Source: UBA11574 sp964591175 (lineage in GTDB: Bacteria; Desulfobacterota; Desulfobacteria; Desulfobacterales; UBA11574). From it: a stretch of 64,000 nucleotides of DNA. Every line of letters begins with the position of its first letter. The first letter of the stretch is position 1. Position numbers and translations under genes: made by a program. Under the pieces are notes generated by a model that saw nothing but the letters and a program-made list of their open reading frames with translations, was not told the DNA's origin and did not search any database. Below, piece by piece: positions 53,078-62,270 of this stretch. The stretch is taken from NCBI GenBank assembly GCA_964591175.1, contig CAZQAF010000003.1:33314-97313 (forward strand), written 5' to 3'.

Positions 53078-53377
53078 ATGTTTATTCTCGGGAATTTCAT
53101 AAAGGCTGTCGCCATCATTCTTCATTATGTTCTCTCTTTTTATATGTGGATCGTCATTGCAAATGCAGTACTTTCCTGGGTAAGTCCGGATCCTTATAAC
53201 CCAATCGTTCGGTTTATCAACGGCGTCACAGAGCCGGTTCTATACCGAATCCGAAGCAGAATACCCGTCAGTTTCGGTGGCATTGATTTCTCACCGATCA
53301 TTGTTATTTTGGCAATCATCTTTTTGCAAAATTTTGTCGTCAACAGCCTTTTGAGACTGTCCCTATCGTTTATGTAA
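53078..53377 (+). CDS. yggT: YggT family membrane protein
   Basis: A 99-residue protein with two hydrophobic segments separated by SPDPYNPIVRFINGVTEPVL, the YggT (CcmB/cell-division-related YlmG) signature. Members associate with division and envelope functions and lie next to divIVA or proC in many genomes, as here. It is 23 bp upstream of the divIVA-like gene. Confidence 0.9.
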   Translation: MFILGNFIKAVAIILHYVLSFYMWIVIANAVLSWVSPDPYNPIVRFINGVTEPVLYRIRSRIPVSFGGIDFSPIIVILAIIFLQNFVVNSLLRLSLSFM

Positions 53378-53400
53378 CAAAATTAGAAAGGTGATAACTT

Positions 53401-53916
53401 ATGAAATTAACACCCCTTGATATTCAGCAACAACAATTTAGAACGAAGTTCAGAGGTTTTGATGTCCGGGAGGTGGATACCTTTCTTGAACACATGGCAG
53501 ATGCCTTTGAATTGCTGCAGCGCGAAAATAACCGTTTAGGTGAAGAAATCAAACGGCTTCAAATAGAGAACCAAGCGTATCGAGAACGCGAAGACAGTTT
53601 TAAGCGCGCCATGCTGAATTCTCAAAAAGTATTGGAGCAGATGAAGCAAAATGCCAGGAAATCGGCTGAATTGGTCGTTGCCGAAGCAGAGGTCAAAGCC
53701 GAGAAAATCCTCAGTAGAGCGCAAAACAGACTTTCACAGCTTCATGAAGATATTGCGGAACTGAAACGACAACGATCGCAGATCGAGGTTCAAATCCGTT
53801 CCGTCATCGAGGGCCATTCCAAGCTTTTGGATATCGGAAAAGAGGAAGCCCGAATCAGGGAAGAAGAAGACGGCAAACTTAAACTATTTAAACAGTCTGA
53901 ACGGGCGGGTAGATAA
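53401..53916 (+). CDS. divIVA: DivIVA domain protein
   Basis: The 171-residue protein starts with the DivIVA lipid-binding motif (TPLDIQQQQFRTKFRGFDVREVDTFLE) and continues as a coiled coil to about residue 145, with an acidic/basic tail. DivIVA proteins mark curved membrane and help position division or polar complexes. AAAGGTGAT lies 6 bp before the ATG. It is 2 bp upstream of the PilT-like gene, suggesting a polar pilus/division link. Confidence 0.9.
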   Translation: MKLTPLDIQQQQFRTKFRGFDVREVDTFLEHMADAFELLQRENNRLGEEIKRLQIENQAYREREDSFKRAMLNSQKVLEQMKQNARKSAELVVAEAEVKAEKILSRAQNRLSQLHEDIAELKRQRSQIEVQIRSVIEGHSKLLDIGKEEARIREEEDGKLKLFKQSERAGR

Positions 53917-53918
53917 GT

Positions 53919-55001
53919 ATGGCAAAAATTGACGCTTTTTTTAAATTAATGCATGAACAAGGCGCTTCAGATCTCCATCTGGTATCCGGGCAACCGCCCG
54001 CACTCCGAATCCGGGGTGATATGGAAAGAATCAAATATAAAGCGTTGGATAATGACGAGCTGAAAGCAATGCTCTATGAAATCGCCCCCGCGAACAAAAT
54101 CAAGCTATTTGAAGAAACCGGCGATATCGATTTCGGTTACGAAATCCCGGGCGTTGCCCGGTACCGATCAAATTTCTTTATGCAGAAAAACGGCTGCGGC
54201 GCCGTTTTCAGACAAATCCCAGAAGAAATCATGACGGCCGAACAATTGGGGCTTCCCAGCGTAATCTCCAAACTGGCTTCGCTTCCCAGAGGACTGGTTC
54301 TGGTCACCGGGCCCACCGGAAGCGGCAAGTCGACGACATTGGCCGCCATCGTGGACGTTGCCAATAAAATCCGAAAGGACCATATCATCACCATCGAAGA
54401 CCCTATCGAATTCGTTCACCAAAGCCGGGGGTGCATTATCAACCACCGTGAAGTGGGAATTCATACGAAATCATTCAGTGCGGCCCTGAGAGGCGCGTTG
54501 AGAGAAGACCCGGATATCATTCTGGTGGGGGAAATGAGGGATCTTGAAACCATATCCTTGGCCATAGAGGCCGCATCCACCGGACACCTGGTTTTCAGCA
54601 CTTTGCATACCATGAGCGCACCGAAAACCATTGATCGTATCATCGAGGTTTTTCCTGCCACCGAGCAGCCACAGATCCGTTCGACCCTGTCAGACGGTAT
54701 TCGAGCGGTTATTTCACAGGTTTTATTTAAAAGAATCGATCAAAAGGGACTCTGCGTCGCTCTCGAAATTTTAATCGCGACACCCGCGGCCCGAAATCTC
54801 ATCCGTGAGGGAAAGACCCACCAAATACCTTCCGTCATTCAAACAGGAAAAAAATACGGTATGCAGCTTTTGGATGACGCGATTATGGAACTTTTTCAAA
54901 AAGGGTGGATCAATGCGGATGATGCCTATCTCAAGGCGAATGACAAAACGCGATTCAGAGCATTTATCAAAAATCCGCCGGCCGACTTTACAGAAGCCTA
55001 A
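53919..55001 (+). CDS. pilT: PilT-type type IV pilus retraction ATPase
   Basis: This 360-residue ATPase has the PilT order: N-terminal domain (SDLHLVSGQPPALRIRGDM), Walker A GPTGSGKSTT (about 131-140), Asp box TIEDPIEFVH, Walker B ILVGEMRDLET (about 202-212) and His box HLVFSTLHT. The C-terminal AIRAG-like motif reads DGIRAVISQV. It powers pilus retraction or another type II/IV secretion-like machine. It starts 2 bp after the divIVA-like gene. A paralogue follows. Confidence 0.9.
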   Translation: MAKIDAFFKLMHEQGASDLHLVSGQPPALRIRGDMERIKYKALDNDELKAMLYEIAPANKIKLFEETGDIDFGYEIPGVARYRSNFFMQKNGCGAVFRQIPEEIMTAEQLGLPSVISKLASLPRGLVLVTGPTGSGKSTTLAAIVDVANKIRKDHIITIEDPIEFVHQSRGCIINHREVGIHTKSFSAALRGALREDPDIILVGEMRDLETISLAIEAASTGHLVFSTLHTMSAPKTIDRIIEVFPATEQPQIRSTLSDGIRAVISQVLFKRIDQKGLCVALEILIATPAARNLIREGKTHQIPSVIQTGKKYGMQLLDDAIMELFQKGWINADDAYLKANDKTRFRAFIKNPPADFTEA

Positions 55002-55019
55002 CTATTATGAGGGAGCATC

Positions 55020-56189
55020 TTGAAAAAACAGGAAATTGACCATCTTTTGGCAAAAATGCTAGATGCCTATGACAATGTTTCCGATCTGAATATCACCGTG
55101 GGGAAACCGTTTCAGGTCGAAACTGCGGGCGATCTCGCCGTTGTAGACCTTCAGCCGTCATTTAAAGAAATCACCCCTTTTCAATCCGAGATCTTTGCGC
55201 TGAACTTGATCGACCAGAGCCGAAGATTGACCGAAACGCTGTTGCTTGAAGGATCGTGCGATTCATCCTATGAGCTTCCCGGAAAAGCCCGCTTCAGGGT
55301 CAATATTTTTTCCCAGCGGGGTAATTATTCCATTGTTTTAAGAAGACTTTCTCCCAAAATCCCGACCTGTCAGGAATTAGGGCTTCCTGCCGCCTTTTTA
55401 GACATGGCCACAGAAAAAAATGGTTTTATCCTGATTACAGGTGCCACCGGCAGTGGTAAATCTACCTCGCTGGCGGCCATTCTCAATGAGATAAATGATG
55501 AAAGGTCGGTTCATATCGTGACCCTTGAAGACCCTGTGGAGTATGATCATCCCCACAAAAAGGCTACGTTTAACCAGCGGGAGATGGGAGAAGATTTTAA
55601 CACCTTTTCCACCGGCCTCAGAGCAGCCCTCCGACAGGCGCCCAAGGTCATCCTGGTGGGGGAGATGCGCGACAGGGAGACATTGGAAATCGGTTTGAGC
55701 GCAGCTGAAACCGGCCATCTGGTTCTAAGCACCTTGCATACCTTGGATGCCGGGCAAACCATTAACCGAATCCTCGGTATGTTCTCTACTGAAGAAGAAA
55801 ATCAAGTACGCACTCGCATCGCCGACTCGATCCGCTGGATCGTCTGCCAACGGCTGCTTCCCAAGGTGGGCGGCGGACGGGTTGCAGCTTTTGAAATTTT
55901 GCGAACCAACCTTCGCGTTAAAGATGCCATCCTGCACGGAGAATCGGAAGGTAAAACGTTTTATGATATCGTTCAGGCGGGAAAAGCCTTCGGCATGGTC
56001 ACCTTTGATGATTATATACTGAAATTATACGAAAAAGGGCTCATTACTCAGGAAACGGCAATGGCTTATGCGTCCCGAAAGGATATATTGGGCCGCGGAA
56101 TAGATACGATTAAAAGTATTCGGGGAGAAACCACCACGGATATCCACGATTTGAAAGTCGATCATGAGTACACCAAGTCCCTGCGATAG
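55020..56189 (+). CDS. PilT/PilU-type ATPase paralogue
   Basis: A 389-residue second GspE/PilT-family ATPase, starting with TTG at 55020 behind GAGGGAG. It has SDLNITVGKPFQVE, Walker A GATGSGKSTS (about 141-150), TLEDPVEYDHPH, Walker B ILVGEMRDRET and HLVLSTLHTLDAGQTINRIL. It diverges from the upstream gene and has a longer tail, the relation seen between PilT and PilU. It probably assists retraction. Coupling to the first ATPase is indicated by 18 bp spacing. Confidence 0.88.
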   Translation: MKKQEIDHLLAKMLDAYDNVSDLNITVGKPFQVETAGDLAVVDLQPSFKEITPFQSEIFALNLIDQSRRLTETLLLEGSCDSSYELPGKARFRVNIFSQRGNYSIVLRRLSPKIPTCQELGLPAAFLDMATEKNGFILITGATGSGKSTSLAAILNEINDERSVHIVTLEDPVEYDHPHKKATFNQREMGEDFNTFSTGLRAALRQAPKVILVGEMRDRETLEIGLSAAETGHLVLSTLHTLDAGQTINRILGMFSTEEENQVRTRIADSIRWIVCQRLLPKVGGGRVAAFEILRTNLRVKDAILHGESEGKTFYDIVQAGKAFGMVTFDDYILKLYEKGLITQETAMAYASRKDILGRGIDTIKSIRGETTTDIHDLKVDHEYTKSLR

Positions 56190-56239
56190 CAGCCTTTTTT
56201 AAATATTTGATGGAGTTTTGGTCATTTTCCAATAATATC

Positions 56240-56406
56240 TAGAAGTGGTTTCAAAACCTTCAATCGGGTTTAAGGTCAAGGCGGACCGAGACGGCCAACC
56301 GCAGGAATATCGGGAATATTTCGAGGATTGGACGGCTCAGTCCAACACAGAGACTTGTCCGCCTTTGGCGGATTGAGCCCGAGGGGAGGTTTTGAAACCA
56401 CTGCTA
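56240..56406. repeat. intergenic repeat, copy C, with 19-bp terminal inverted repeats
   Basis: TAGAAGTGGTTTCAAAACC (56240-56258) and GGTTTTGAAACCACTGCTA (56388-56406) are inverted copies with one mismatch, bounding 167 bp. The core has AACCGCAGGAATATCGGGAA and TTTCGAGGATTGG, related to copies A and B, and GACTTGTCCGCC shared with B and D. It lies between the second ATPase gene and the zinc-ribbon gene. Confidence 0.78.
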
Positions 56407-56437
56407 CACATTGTAGAGTTTCTGAGGCGTCAAACCA

Positions 56438-57136
56438 ATGAACATTTCATGCAAAAACTGCCAAAGTAAATTCAAAATTCCGGATGAAAAAGTTCCCAAG
56501 GGGCAAACATTTTCGCTGACCTGCCCGCAGTGCAGCGCAAAAGTCATCATTGACTCCCGCTCCGGCTCCCAATCCGCTTCGAATGGATCTTCCCGTTCAA
56601 TGGACACGGACCCGGGGAACCTTAAAAGGAAAAAAACGATCATCGACGAAGTCGACGCCAACACCTACGATGCTTCGGATAAACCTTTTGATTTTGTGGA
56701 AGAGGGCGTCGAAACGGCCCTTTTATGCGAGTCCGACGACGCAGTGAAAACAAAGATTAAAACCGCGTTGCACAATATGAACTATCATATCACGGCACCC
56801 GAACTGCCGAAGGATGCGCTGAAGCAAATGCGATTTCATGTCTTTGACATGGTGGTACTTAACGAACGATTCGGTGATCAGGACCCGGAAATGAACAGTG
56901 TCCTTAAGTATATGGATCGTCTCAATATGTCCATTCGGCGAAACATTTTCGTCACCCTCATCACGGATCGTTTCCGCACCATGGATAACATGGCGGCTTT
57001 CAACAAAAGCGTCAACCTGATCGTCAATTTAAAAAACATCGATGAAATAGAAAAGGTCCTAAGACGTGGAATCGCCGATCATGAGGCCTTCTATCGTATT
57101 TATAAACGGGCGCTTATCAAAGCCGGCAGGATCTGA
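56438..57136 (+). CDS. MJ0042-type zinc-ribbon protein with a receiver-like C-terminal domain
   Basis: The 232-residue protein begins with a zinc ribbon (CKNCQSKFKIPDEKVPKG...LTCPQCSAKV, residues 5-36) of the MJ0042 type. A polar linker follows (about 40-85) and then a globular domain (about 90-225) with alternating strands and helices like an incomplete receiver or DUF domain (FDMVVLNERFG). Such proteins occur near gliding or pilus genes in Desulfobacterota and Myxococcota. The role is unknown. Confidence 0.78.
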   Translation: MNISCKNCQSKFKIPDEKVPKGQTFSLTCPQCSAKVIIDSRSGSQSASNGSSRSMDTDPGNLKRKKTIIDEVDANTYDASDKPFDFVEEGVETALLCESDDAVKTKIKTALHNMNYHITAPELPKDALKQMRFHVFDMVVLNERFGDQDPEMNSVLKYMDRLNMSIRRNIFVTLITDRFRTMDNMAAFNKSVNLIVNLKNIDEIEKVLRRGIADHEAFYRIYKRALIKAGRI

Positions 57137-57187
57137 TTCCTTGGGTTGTTTCCCGCAACCCGAAAACGCTTAACTAAAGACAAATTC

Positions 57188-57334
57188 ATGAAATATACCT
57201 GCACCGACTACCGAATCGAAATGATTCTTCTCAGCCTCAGGCAGCGCCTCAGGCAAGAGGATCTCGAGGCGGCGGAACGAAAAGAAATTCTTTCACAAAT
57301 CGAAAAACTCGAAACAACCATGGAACTCGATTAA
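57188..57334 (+). CDS. 48-residue helical protein of unknown function
   Basis: Start taken at the ATG at 57188; upstream in-frame ATG at 57146 would add residues without signal. The product MKYTCTDYRIEMILLSLRQR... is a short acidic/basic helix pair with heptad-like Leu spacing, ending ETTMELD. It is located 51 bp after the zinc-ribbon gene and 23 bp before repeat copy D. Composition is protein-like and similar short proteins starting MKYTCxDYRxEM seem familiar from Desulfobacterota, but I cannot give a function. Confidence 0.55.
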   Translation: MKYTCTDYRIEMILLSLRQRLRQEDLEAAERKEILSQIEKLETTMELD

Positions 57335-57357
57335 TTTTCACCCTTCATCATTTTATA

Positions 57358-57600
57358 TAGAAGCTATCTCAAAATTAGGATTTTCGGTCGATATCACTTG
57401 ACCGGCGTAGCCTTCAGGCGAAGACGGAAGACGAAGCCGAGGATCAACCCGCCCCGTCTGTGGACGGGATCTTCGACACGCATACTCAAGTATGTCGAGG
57501 ACTTGATACGAGGGTTCAACGCCGATACTTGTCCGCCTCACCGCCAGCGGCATCTTCGACCGGCGGATCGGACGAAAAGACTTTTTTGAGATGGCTTCTA
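57358..57600. repeat. intergenic repeat, copy D, with 17-bp terminal inverted repeats
   Basis: TAGAAGCTATCTCAAAA (57358-57374) and TTTTGAGATGGCTTCTA (57584-57600) are inverted copies with one mismatch around 243 bp. The left interior (ATTAGGATTTTCGG, CCTTCAGGC, GACGGAAGACGA) is shared with copy E and the right interior (CATCTTCGACCGGCGGATCG) with copy B. The right end supplies the TAG stop codon of coaX. Confidence 0.82.
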
Positions 57601-58362
57601 CATGCTGTTGCTGATAATCCGCAACCCCTCCAGCGTCAAATTCGGTTCTACCACTTCTATGGTCTCTGACACCTGGCATATAAGATCCGCCAAACCCCCG
57701 GTTGCAATGACTTTGGGATGGGTCCCCATTTCATTATTCATGCGTTTGACCATCCCGTCCACAAGACCGGCATATCCGAAAATAATTCCTGCCTTGATAC
57801 TGCTTGCGGTATCCTTCCCGATCACACTCTTTGGAGGGATAAAGATTTCGACCCTCGGCAGTTTCGATGCCTTGATAAACAGCGCTTCGGAAGCAATCAT
57901 TATACCGGGGCTGATCGCGCCGCCCAGATATTCGCCTTTTTCGGAAATCGCATCGAATGTCGTTGCCGTTCCAAAATCGATGACAATCAGGCTGGTTCGG
58001 TATTTGTGAAATGCCGCCACCGCATTAACGATCCTGTCCGCCCCGACTTCCGACGGATTTTTGTATCGAATAGGTAGTTTTGGGGAAGATGCGGCATCCA
58101 CCCAAAGTGGCGTAAGCCCCAGATATTTTCGACAAAATGAATCGAGGATCGTCACCATTGGCGGAACAACACAGGATATAATGGTCTTTCTGATATTTTG
58201 GGATACAATATTGCCTTCATGAAAAAGATTCTTGGCAAGAATGTTAAACTCATCTTCCGTCGTTCGCCGTTCGGTTCGTATCCGCCAATTTTGAACAAGC
58301 GTCTTGTCATCGTATACGCCGATGACGGTATTTGTATTCCCCACATCAATAACGAGAAGCAT
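57598..58362 (-). CDS. coaX: type III pantothenate kinase
   Basis: A 254-residue CoaX with the ASKHA motifs LLVIDVGNTNTVIGVY (phosphate 1), the VGADRIVNAVAAFHKY block (pantothenate site), IDFGTATTFDAI (phosphate 2) and FGYAGLVDGM and ATGGLA (adenosine). It phosphorylates pantothenate, needing a monovalent cation. The last codon and stop coincide with the end of repeat copy D. It is the last gene of the tilS-ftsH-folP-ybbR-coaX unit, 15 bp after ybbR. With coaD at 45.4 kb it covers two steps of CoA synthesis. Confidence 0.96.
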   Translation of the reverse strand: MLLVIDVGNTNTVIGVYDDKTLVQNWRIRTERRTTEDEFNILAKNLFHEGNIVSQNIRKTIISCVVPPMVTILDSFCRKYLGLTPLWVDAASSPKLPIRYKNPSEVGADRIVNAVAAFHKYRTSLIVIDFGTATTFDAISEKGEYLGGAISPGIMIASEALFIKASKLPRVEIFIPPKSVIGKDTASSIKAGIIFGYAGLVDGMVKRMNNEMGTHPKVIATGGLADLICQVSETIEVVEPNLTLEGLRIISNSM

Positions 58363-58377
58363 ATGACGACATCCTTT

Positions 58378-59325
58378 TTAACGGTTGGTTTTTTGTTTGG
58401 CGATGGTTATGTCAAATATTTCGGGTTTTGCATCAATCAAAGTGATTTTAACGGGAAGCATTATGGTTGCCCGTTTTTTATGCCTGCCCGGTTTTAATCC
58501 TTGAAGGTCTATATATGCCTGGATCCCTTTATCTTCGGATAGTTTTCCGATCAAGTTGCTGGGGCCTTTGACCCTGATGGCAATGGTCGGCGGCGCGATA
58601 CGGTACGCATACGGCGTTTGTTTTCCGATAACGGGTATATTATTAAATGTTTTATCAACGATCCGTTCTCGAATGACCACATGTGCAAGAATGATTTCCG
58701 ATGAATCAACCAACCGCAGGTTTTCTTTAAGGTTCAGGGCCACTTTCTTTTTGAATGAACCGGATAGCCCTGTTATATTGATATGTTTTGTCGACACCTC
58801 ATCCATCGGCCCCAATGTGGCTATGGATCCGCCCAAAGTCACTGTGGCCGGTTCGGCTTTCGTACTGACAACCGCAAATCCATTGGCAGGTTTTCCGATC
58901 AAGGATAAATGGACCGGAAGATTCTTTTTAATTTCTTTTTCTACCTTAACGGTAATGACAGAGGGATTTGTTTTTAAAATTGAAACCCCTTTGGGAAATG
59001 GAACCCGGTCCTTGCGGACGGGTATGGTATTAACACCGACATTGACTTTGGAGAGGTCCATCATATAATGGGTCTTCAGGCGGGAAAGGACTCGTATGAC
59101 TGATTTTAGCCCGCGAACACGTACCTCCATGCCTTTGACCGGCATGTCGGTGACGATCAATCCTTTCGGAACTTTTTCGGAAGCTATAGGAAGAAATATA
59201 TCGGCTTCCTGGATAAATACATAAGGAATGAGTAAAGAACCACCGATTCCAACCAATGCAAACAACATCACCCCTATCAGATATCGATTTCTAAAAATAG
59301 AATAGCGGCTGGGGGTGGTCATCAC
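58378..59325 (-). CDS. ybbR: YbbR domain protein (CdaR-like)
   Basis: The 315-residue protein has one N-terminal membrane helix (about 12-33) and several tandem YbbR repeats (about 80-residue beta modules, for example KEIKKNLPVHLSLIGKPANGF and KTFNNIPVIGKQTPYAY). YbbR/CdaR proteins usually regulate the diadenylate cyclase CdaA encoded just upstream. Here folP precedes it by 79 bp and no cdaA is present between them. It is outside the cytoplasm apart from its short N-terminus. Confidence 0.88.
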   Translation of the reverse strand: MMTTPSRYSIFRNRYLIGVMLFALVGIGGSLLIPYVFIQEADIFLPIASEKVPKGLIVTDMPVKGMEVRVRGLKSVIRVLSRLKTHYMMDLSKVNVGVNTIPVRKDRVPFPKGVSILKTNPSVITVKVEKEIKKNLPVHLSLIGKPANGFAVVSTKAEPATVTLGGSIATLGPMDEVSTKHINITGLSGSFKKKVALNLKENLRLVDSSEIILAHVVIRERIVDKTFNNIPVIGKQTPYAYRIAPPTIAIRVKGPSNLIGKLSEDKGIQAYIDLQGLKPGRHKKRATIMLPVKITLIDAKPEIFDITIAKQKTNR

Positions 59326-59404
59326 GAATTATTAACGGTGATCATCCATTGCGATTTCGAGTCAATCTTTGACGGATCATTTCCTTTGAAGATCCGCCTG
59401 AAAA

Positions 59405-60274
59405 TTACTGTCCATTTTTTATGGCATCGATTATTTTTACAGTGATTCGTGTACTGGCAACGTCATGAACCCGAACGATATGAGCACCGTTCAAAACAGC
59501 CGCGGCCACCGAAGCCTGGGTGCCGGTTTCTACGATCCTCGATTGGGGATGGACATCTTCCATGGCTTCATCTTTAAGGAGATTTCGAATAAATGCCTTT
59601 CTTGAGGTTCCGATAAGAATGGGAACATTGAGCGTTTTGAATTCATGTAAGTTGTTGATCAATGTCAGATTGTGATCGAATGTTTTCCCAAAACCGATCC
59701 CCGGATCGATAATTAATTTTGATCTTGAAATTCCTTTTTGTTCGGCAAGATCTATATTATTTTCAAAAAATGCTTTGAGCTGGCCGATAAGGTCGTCATA
59801 TTTAGGCTCAATCTGCATGGTTTTCGGATTGCCGAGCATATGCATCAAAATTACAGGGACCCCGTAATCCGCCGCAACGTCTGCCATCTCCGGATCGAAA
59901 CGCAACGACGATATATCATTGATCATTGAAGCGCCCGCTTTGATGGCATGTTCTGCAACAACAGCCTTGGTGGTGTCGATGGAGATGGGAATCGAAATTC
60001 GTTCTAAGAGCCTTTCAATGACAGGAACAACTCTTTGAATTTCTTCTTCTGCAGACACCGCATCCGAAAACGGCCGCGTCGATTCTCCACCGATATCAAT
60101 GACGTCTGCACCGTCTTGGAATAGTTTATACCCCTGAGTTACCGCATCATCAACCGTAAAAAATTTCCCGCCGTCTGAAAATGAATCGGGCGTTATATTC
60201 AACACGCCCATAATACAGGTTCGCCGACCCATCTCCAGACGGTGTTTGCCCCATGCAAGATTGAAATTTTTCAT
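59405..60274 (-). CDS. folP: dihydropteroate synthase
   Basis: A 289-residue TIM-barrel enzyme with MGVLNITPDSFSDGG (start), DIGGESTRPFSD (pterin site), SIDTTKAVVAEHAIKAGASMINDIS, VLMHMLGNPKTMQ, DPGIGFGK and the C-terminal RVHDVAS. It condenses p-aminobenzoate with dihydropterin pyrophosphate for folate. It follows ftsH by 18 bp, a common arrangement. Confidence 0.97.
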   Translation of the reverse strand: MKNFNLAWGKHRLEMGRRTCIMGVLNITPDSFSDGGKFFTVDDAVTQGYKLFQDGADVIDIGGESTRPFSDAVSAEEEIQRVVPVIERLLERISIPISIDTTKAVVAEHAIKAGASMINDISSLRFDPEMADVAADYGVPVILMHMLGNPKTMQIEPKYDDLIGQLKAFFENNIDLAEQKGISRSKLIIDPGIGFGKTFDHNLTLINNLHEFKTLNVPILIGTSRKAFIRNLLKDEAMEDVHPQSRIVETGTQASVAAAVLNGAHIVRVHDVASTRITVKIIDAIKNGQ

Positions 60275-60292
60275 GTTTAAAAAAGGTGCCCC

Positions 60293-62212
60293 TTAAGACG
60301 AAGATACGTCCTGCGCATTTCCTGATGCCGCTTCTTGGGCCTTTATTTGTTCTTCGGCACCTTTTTCCGGGCCTTGGTCAATCGCTTCTTCATCTTTCCT
60401 CTCTATTGTCGGAAACTCGAATCCCGGTCTCATGGAGAGGATGAGATCATCCAGCTCTTTTCCCAAAACGGTTTCTTTTTCGAGGAGACGATCCGCCAGC
60501 GCGTGAAGAATATCTAAATTTTCTTTTAAAATTTTCGCTGCGCGGTCATAGGCGGTTGAAATCAGCTTATCGATTTCAGCATCAATTTTCTTTGCCGTTT
60601 CTTCGGAATAATCCCGGTGCTGTGCAATTTCCCTCCCAAGAAAAATGTGTTCTTCTTCCTTGGCATAGGACATCGGACCGAGTTTATTGCTCATCCCCCA
60701 ACTCCGTATCATTTTTTGTGCAATATCGGTTGCCTGCTTGATATCATTTGCAGCACCGGTGCTGATGCGGTTAAAAACGATTTCTTCGGCCACGCGTCCG
60801 CCGAAAGCAACGGACAATTCGCTTTCAAGCTGATCTTTATATTTAAAATCTCTTTCTTCGGGTAAAAACCAGGTAATACCTGCTGCACGGCCTCTGGGTA
60901 TGATGGTGATTTTATTCACCGCATCGGTGCCCGGCAATAATCGGGCAACAAGGGCGTGGCCGCCTTCATGATATGCGGTTGTCTTTCGGTCTTCTTCCTT
61001 GATGACTTTGGATTTGCGCTCCAGTCCCATGTAGACTTTATCTTTTGCATCCTCGAGGTCGACCATATCGACCTTTTCTTTATCTCTTTTTGCGGCCAAA
61101 AGCGCGCCTTCATTGACCAGATTCTCCAAATCCGCCCCTGAAAATCCGGGAGTTCCCTTGGCCAATGACAGAACGTTCACATCAGATGAAATCGGCGTTT
61201 TTTTCATATGAACTTTCAGAATTTTTTCTCGGCCGATAATATCCGGCAGCGGGACAACCACCTGGCGGTCAAACCGGCCGGGGCGTAAGAGGGCCGGATC
61301 CAGGACATCCGGACGGTTCGTAGCGGAAATAAGGATTACGCCCTCATTGGATTCAAACCCGTCCATTTCCACCAGAAGCTGATTTAAGGTCTGCTCTCTT
61401 TCATCATGTCCGCCGCCGAGCCCGGCTCCCCGATGACGCCCCACTGCATCGATCTCATCGATGAAAATGATGCATGGCGCATTTTTTTTGCCCTGAACAA
61501 ACAGGTCTCTCACCCGAGACGCCCCCACACCGACAAACATTTCTACGAAATCAGAACCGCTGATATGAAAGAAGGGAACATCCGCTTCACCGGCAATCGC
61601 GCGTGCAAGCAGGGTTTTACCGGTGCCGGGCGATCCCATGAGAAGCACCCCTTTGGGAATCCTTCCGCCGAGACGGGTGAATTTTTTGGGCTCTTTTAAA
61701 AATTCGATAATCTCTCCGAGTTCTTCCTTGGCTTCATCGATACCGGCAACATCTTCGAAGGTCACTTTTTTCAATTGATCGGACTGCAGTCTGGCCCGGC
61801 TTTTTCCGAAAGACATGGCTTTTCCGCCGCCGGACTGCATTTGGCGCATGAAAAATATCCAGACGCCGATCAGGATAATCATCGGAAACCATGAAACAAG
61901 GACGGACATATACCACGGTGATTCACTTTCGGGTTTTGCTTTTATGGTAACGTTCTTTGCACGAAGCGTTTTTATCAGATCGCTGTCATGGGGTGCATAT
62001 AGCTTAAAATGAGTTTTATTGGTGTCCGTAACAAAGAGCTCCTGGCCCTGTATTACGACATCCGCAACACGCCCGCTCTCAACCATGTTCAAAAATTCCG
62101 TATAGCTGATATTTGTCTCAGCCATATGTTGTTGATTAAAAAGGTTGTAGAGCATGATCATCATCAGCGTGATGACAATCCATAATGCCAAATTTTTGTA
62201 GAAAGGATTCAA
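60293..62212 (-). CDS. ftsH: ATP-dependent zinc metalloprotease FtsH
   Basis: A 639-residue protein with two membrane helices (about 8-25 and 106-123) enclosing a periplasmic domain, an AAA+ module with Walker A GSPGTGKT (usual family form GPPGTGKT), Walker B IIFIDEID, second region of homology and a protease domain with HEGGH (usual HEAGH) near 420. It degrades damaged or regulatory membrane and cytosolic proteins. The tail is long and acidic. It lies 58 bp after tilS. Confidence 0.97.
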   Translation of the reverse strand: MNPFYKNLALWIVITLMMIMLYNLFNQQHMAETNISYTEFLNMVESGRVADVVIQGQELFVTDTNKTHFKLYAPHDSDLIKTLRAKNVTIKAKPESESPWYMSVLVSWFPMIILIGVWIFFMRQMQSGGGKAMSFGKSRARLQSDQLKKVTFEDVAGIDEAKEELGEIIEFLKEPKKFTRLGGRIPKGVLLMGSPGTGKTLLARAIAGEADVPFFHISGSDFVEMFVGVGASRVRDLFVQGKKNAPCIIFIDEIDAVGRHRGAGLGGGHDEREQTLNQLLVEMDGFESNEGVILISATNRPDVLDPALLRPGRFDRQVVVPLPDIIGREKILKVHMKKTPISSDVNVLSLAKGTPGFSGADLENLVNEGALLAAKRDKEKVDMVDLEDAKDKVYMGLERKSKVIKEEDRKTTAYHEGGHALVARLLPGTDAVNKITIIPRGRAAGITWFLPEERDFKYKDQLESELSVAFGGRVAEEIVFNRISTGAANDIKQATDIAQKMIRSWGMSNKLGPMSYAKEEEHIFLGREIAQHRDYSEETAKKIDAEIDKLISTAYDRAAKILKENLDILHALADRLLEKETVLGKELDDLILSMRPGFEFPTIERKDEEAIDQGPEKGAEEQIKAQEAASGNAQDVSSS

Positions 62213-62270
62213 AAGCCTTAACCCCCTTAAAAAACAATTAACGATCCATTATATTAATCATTGTTGATGA

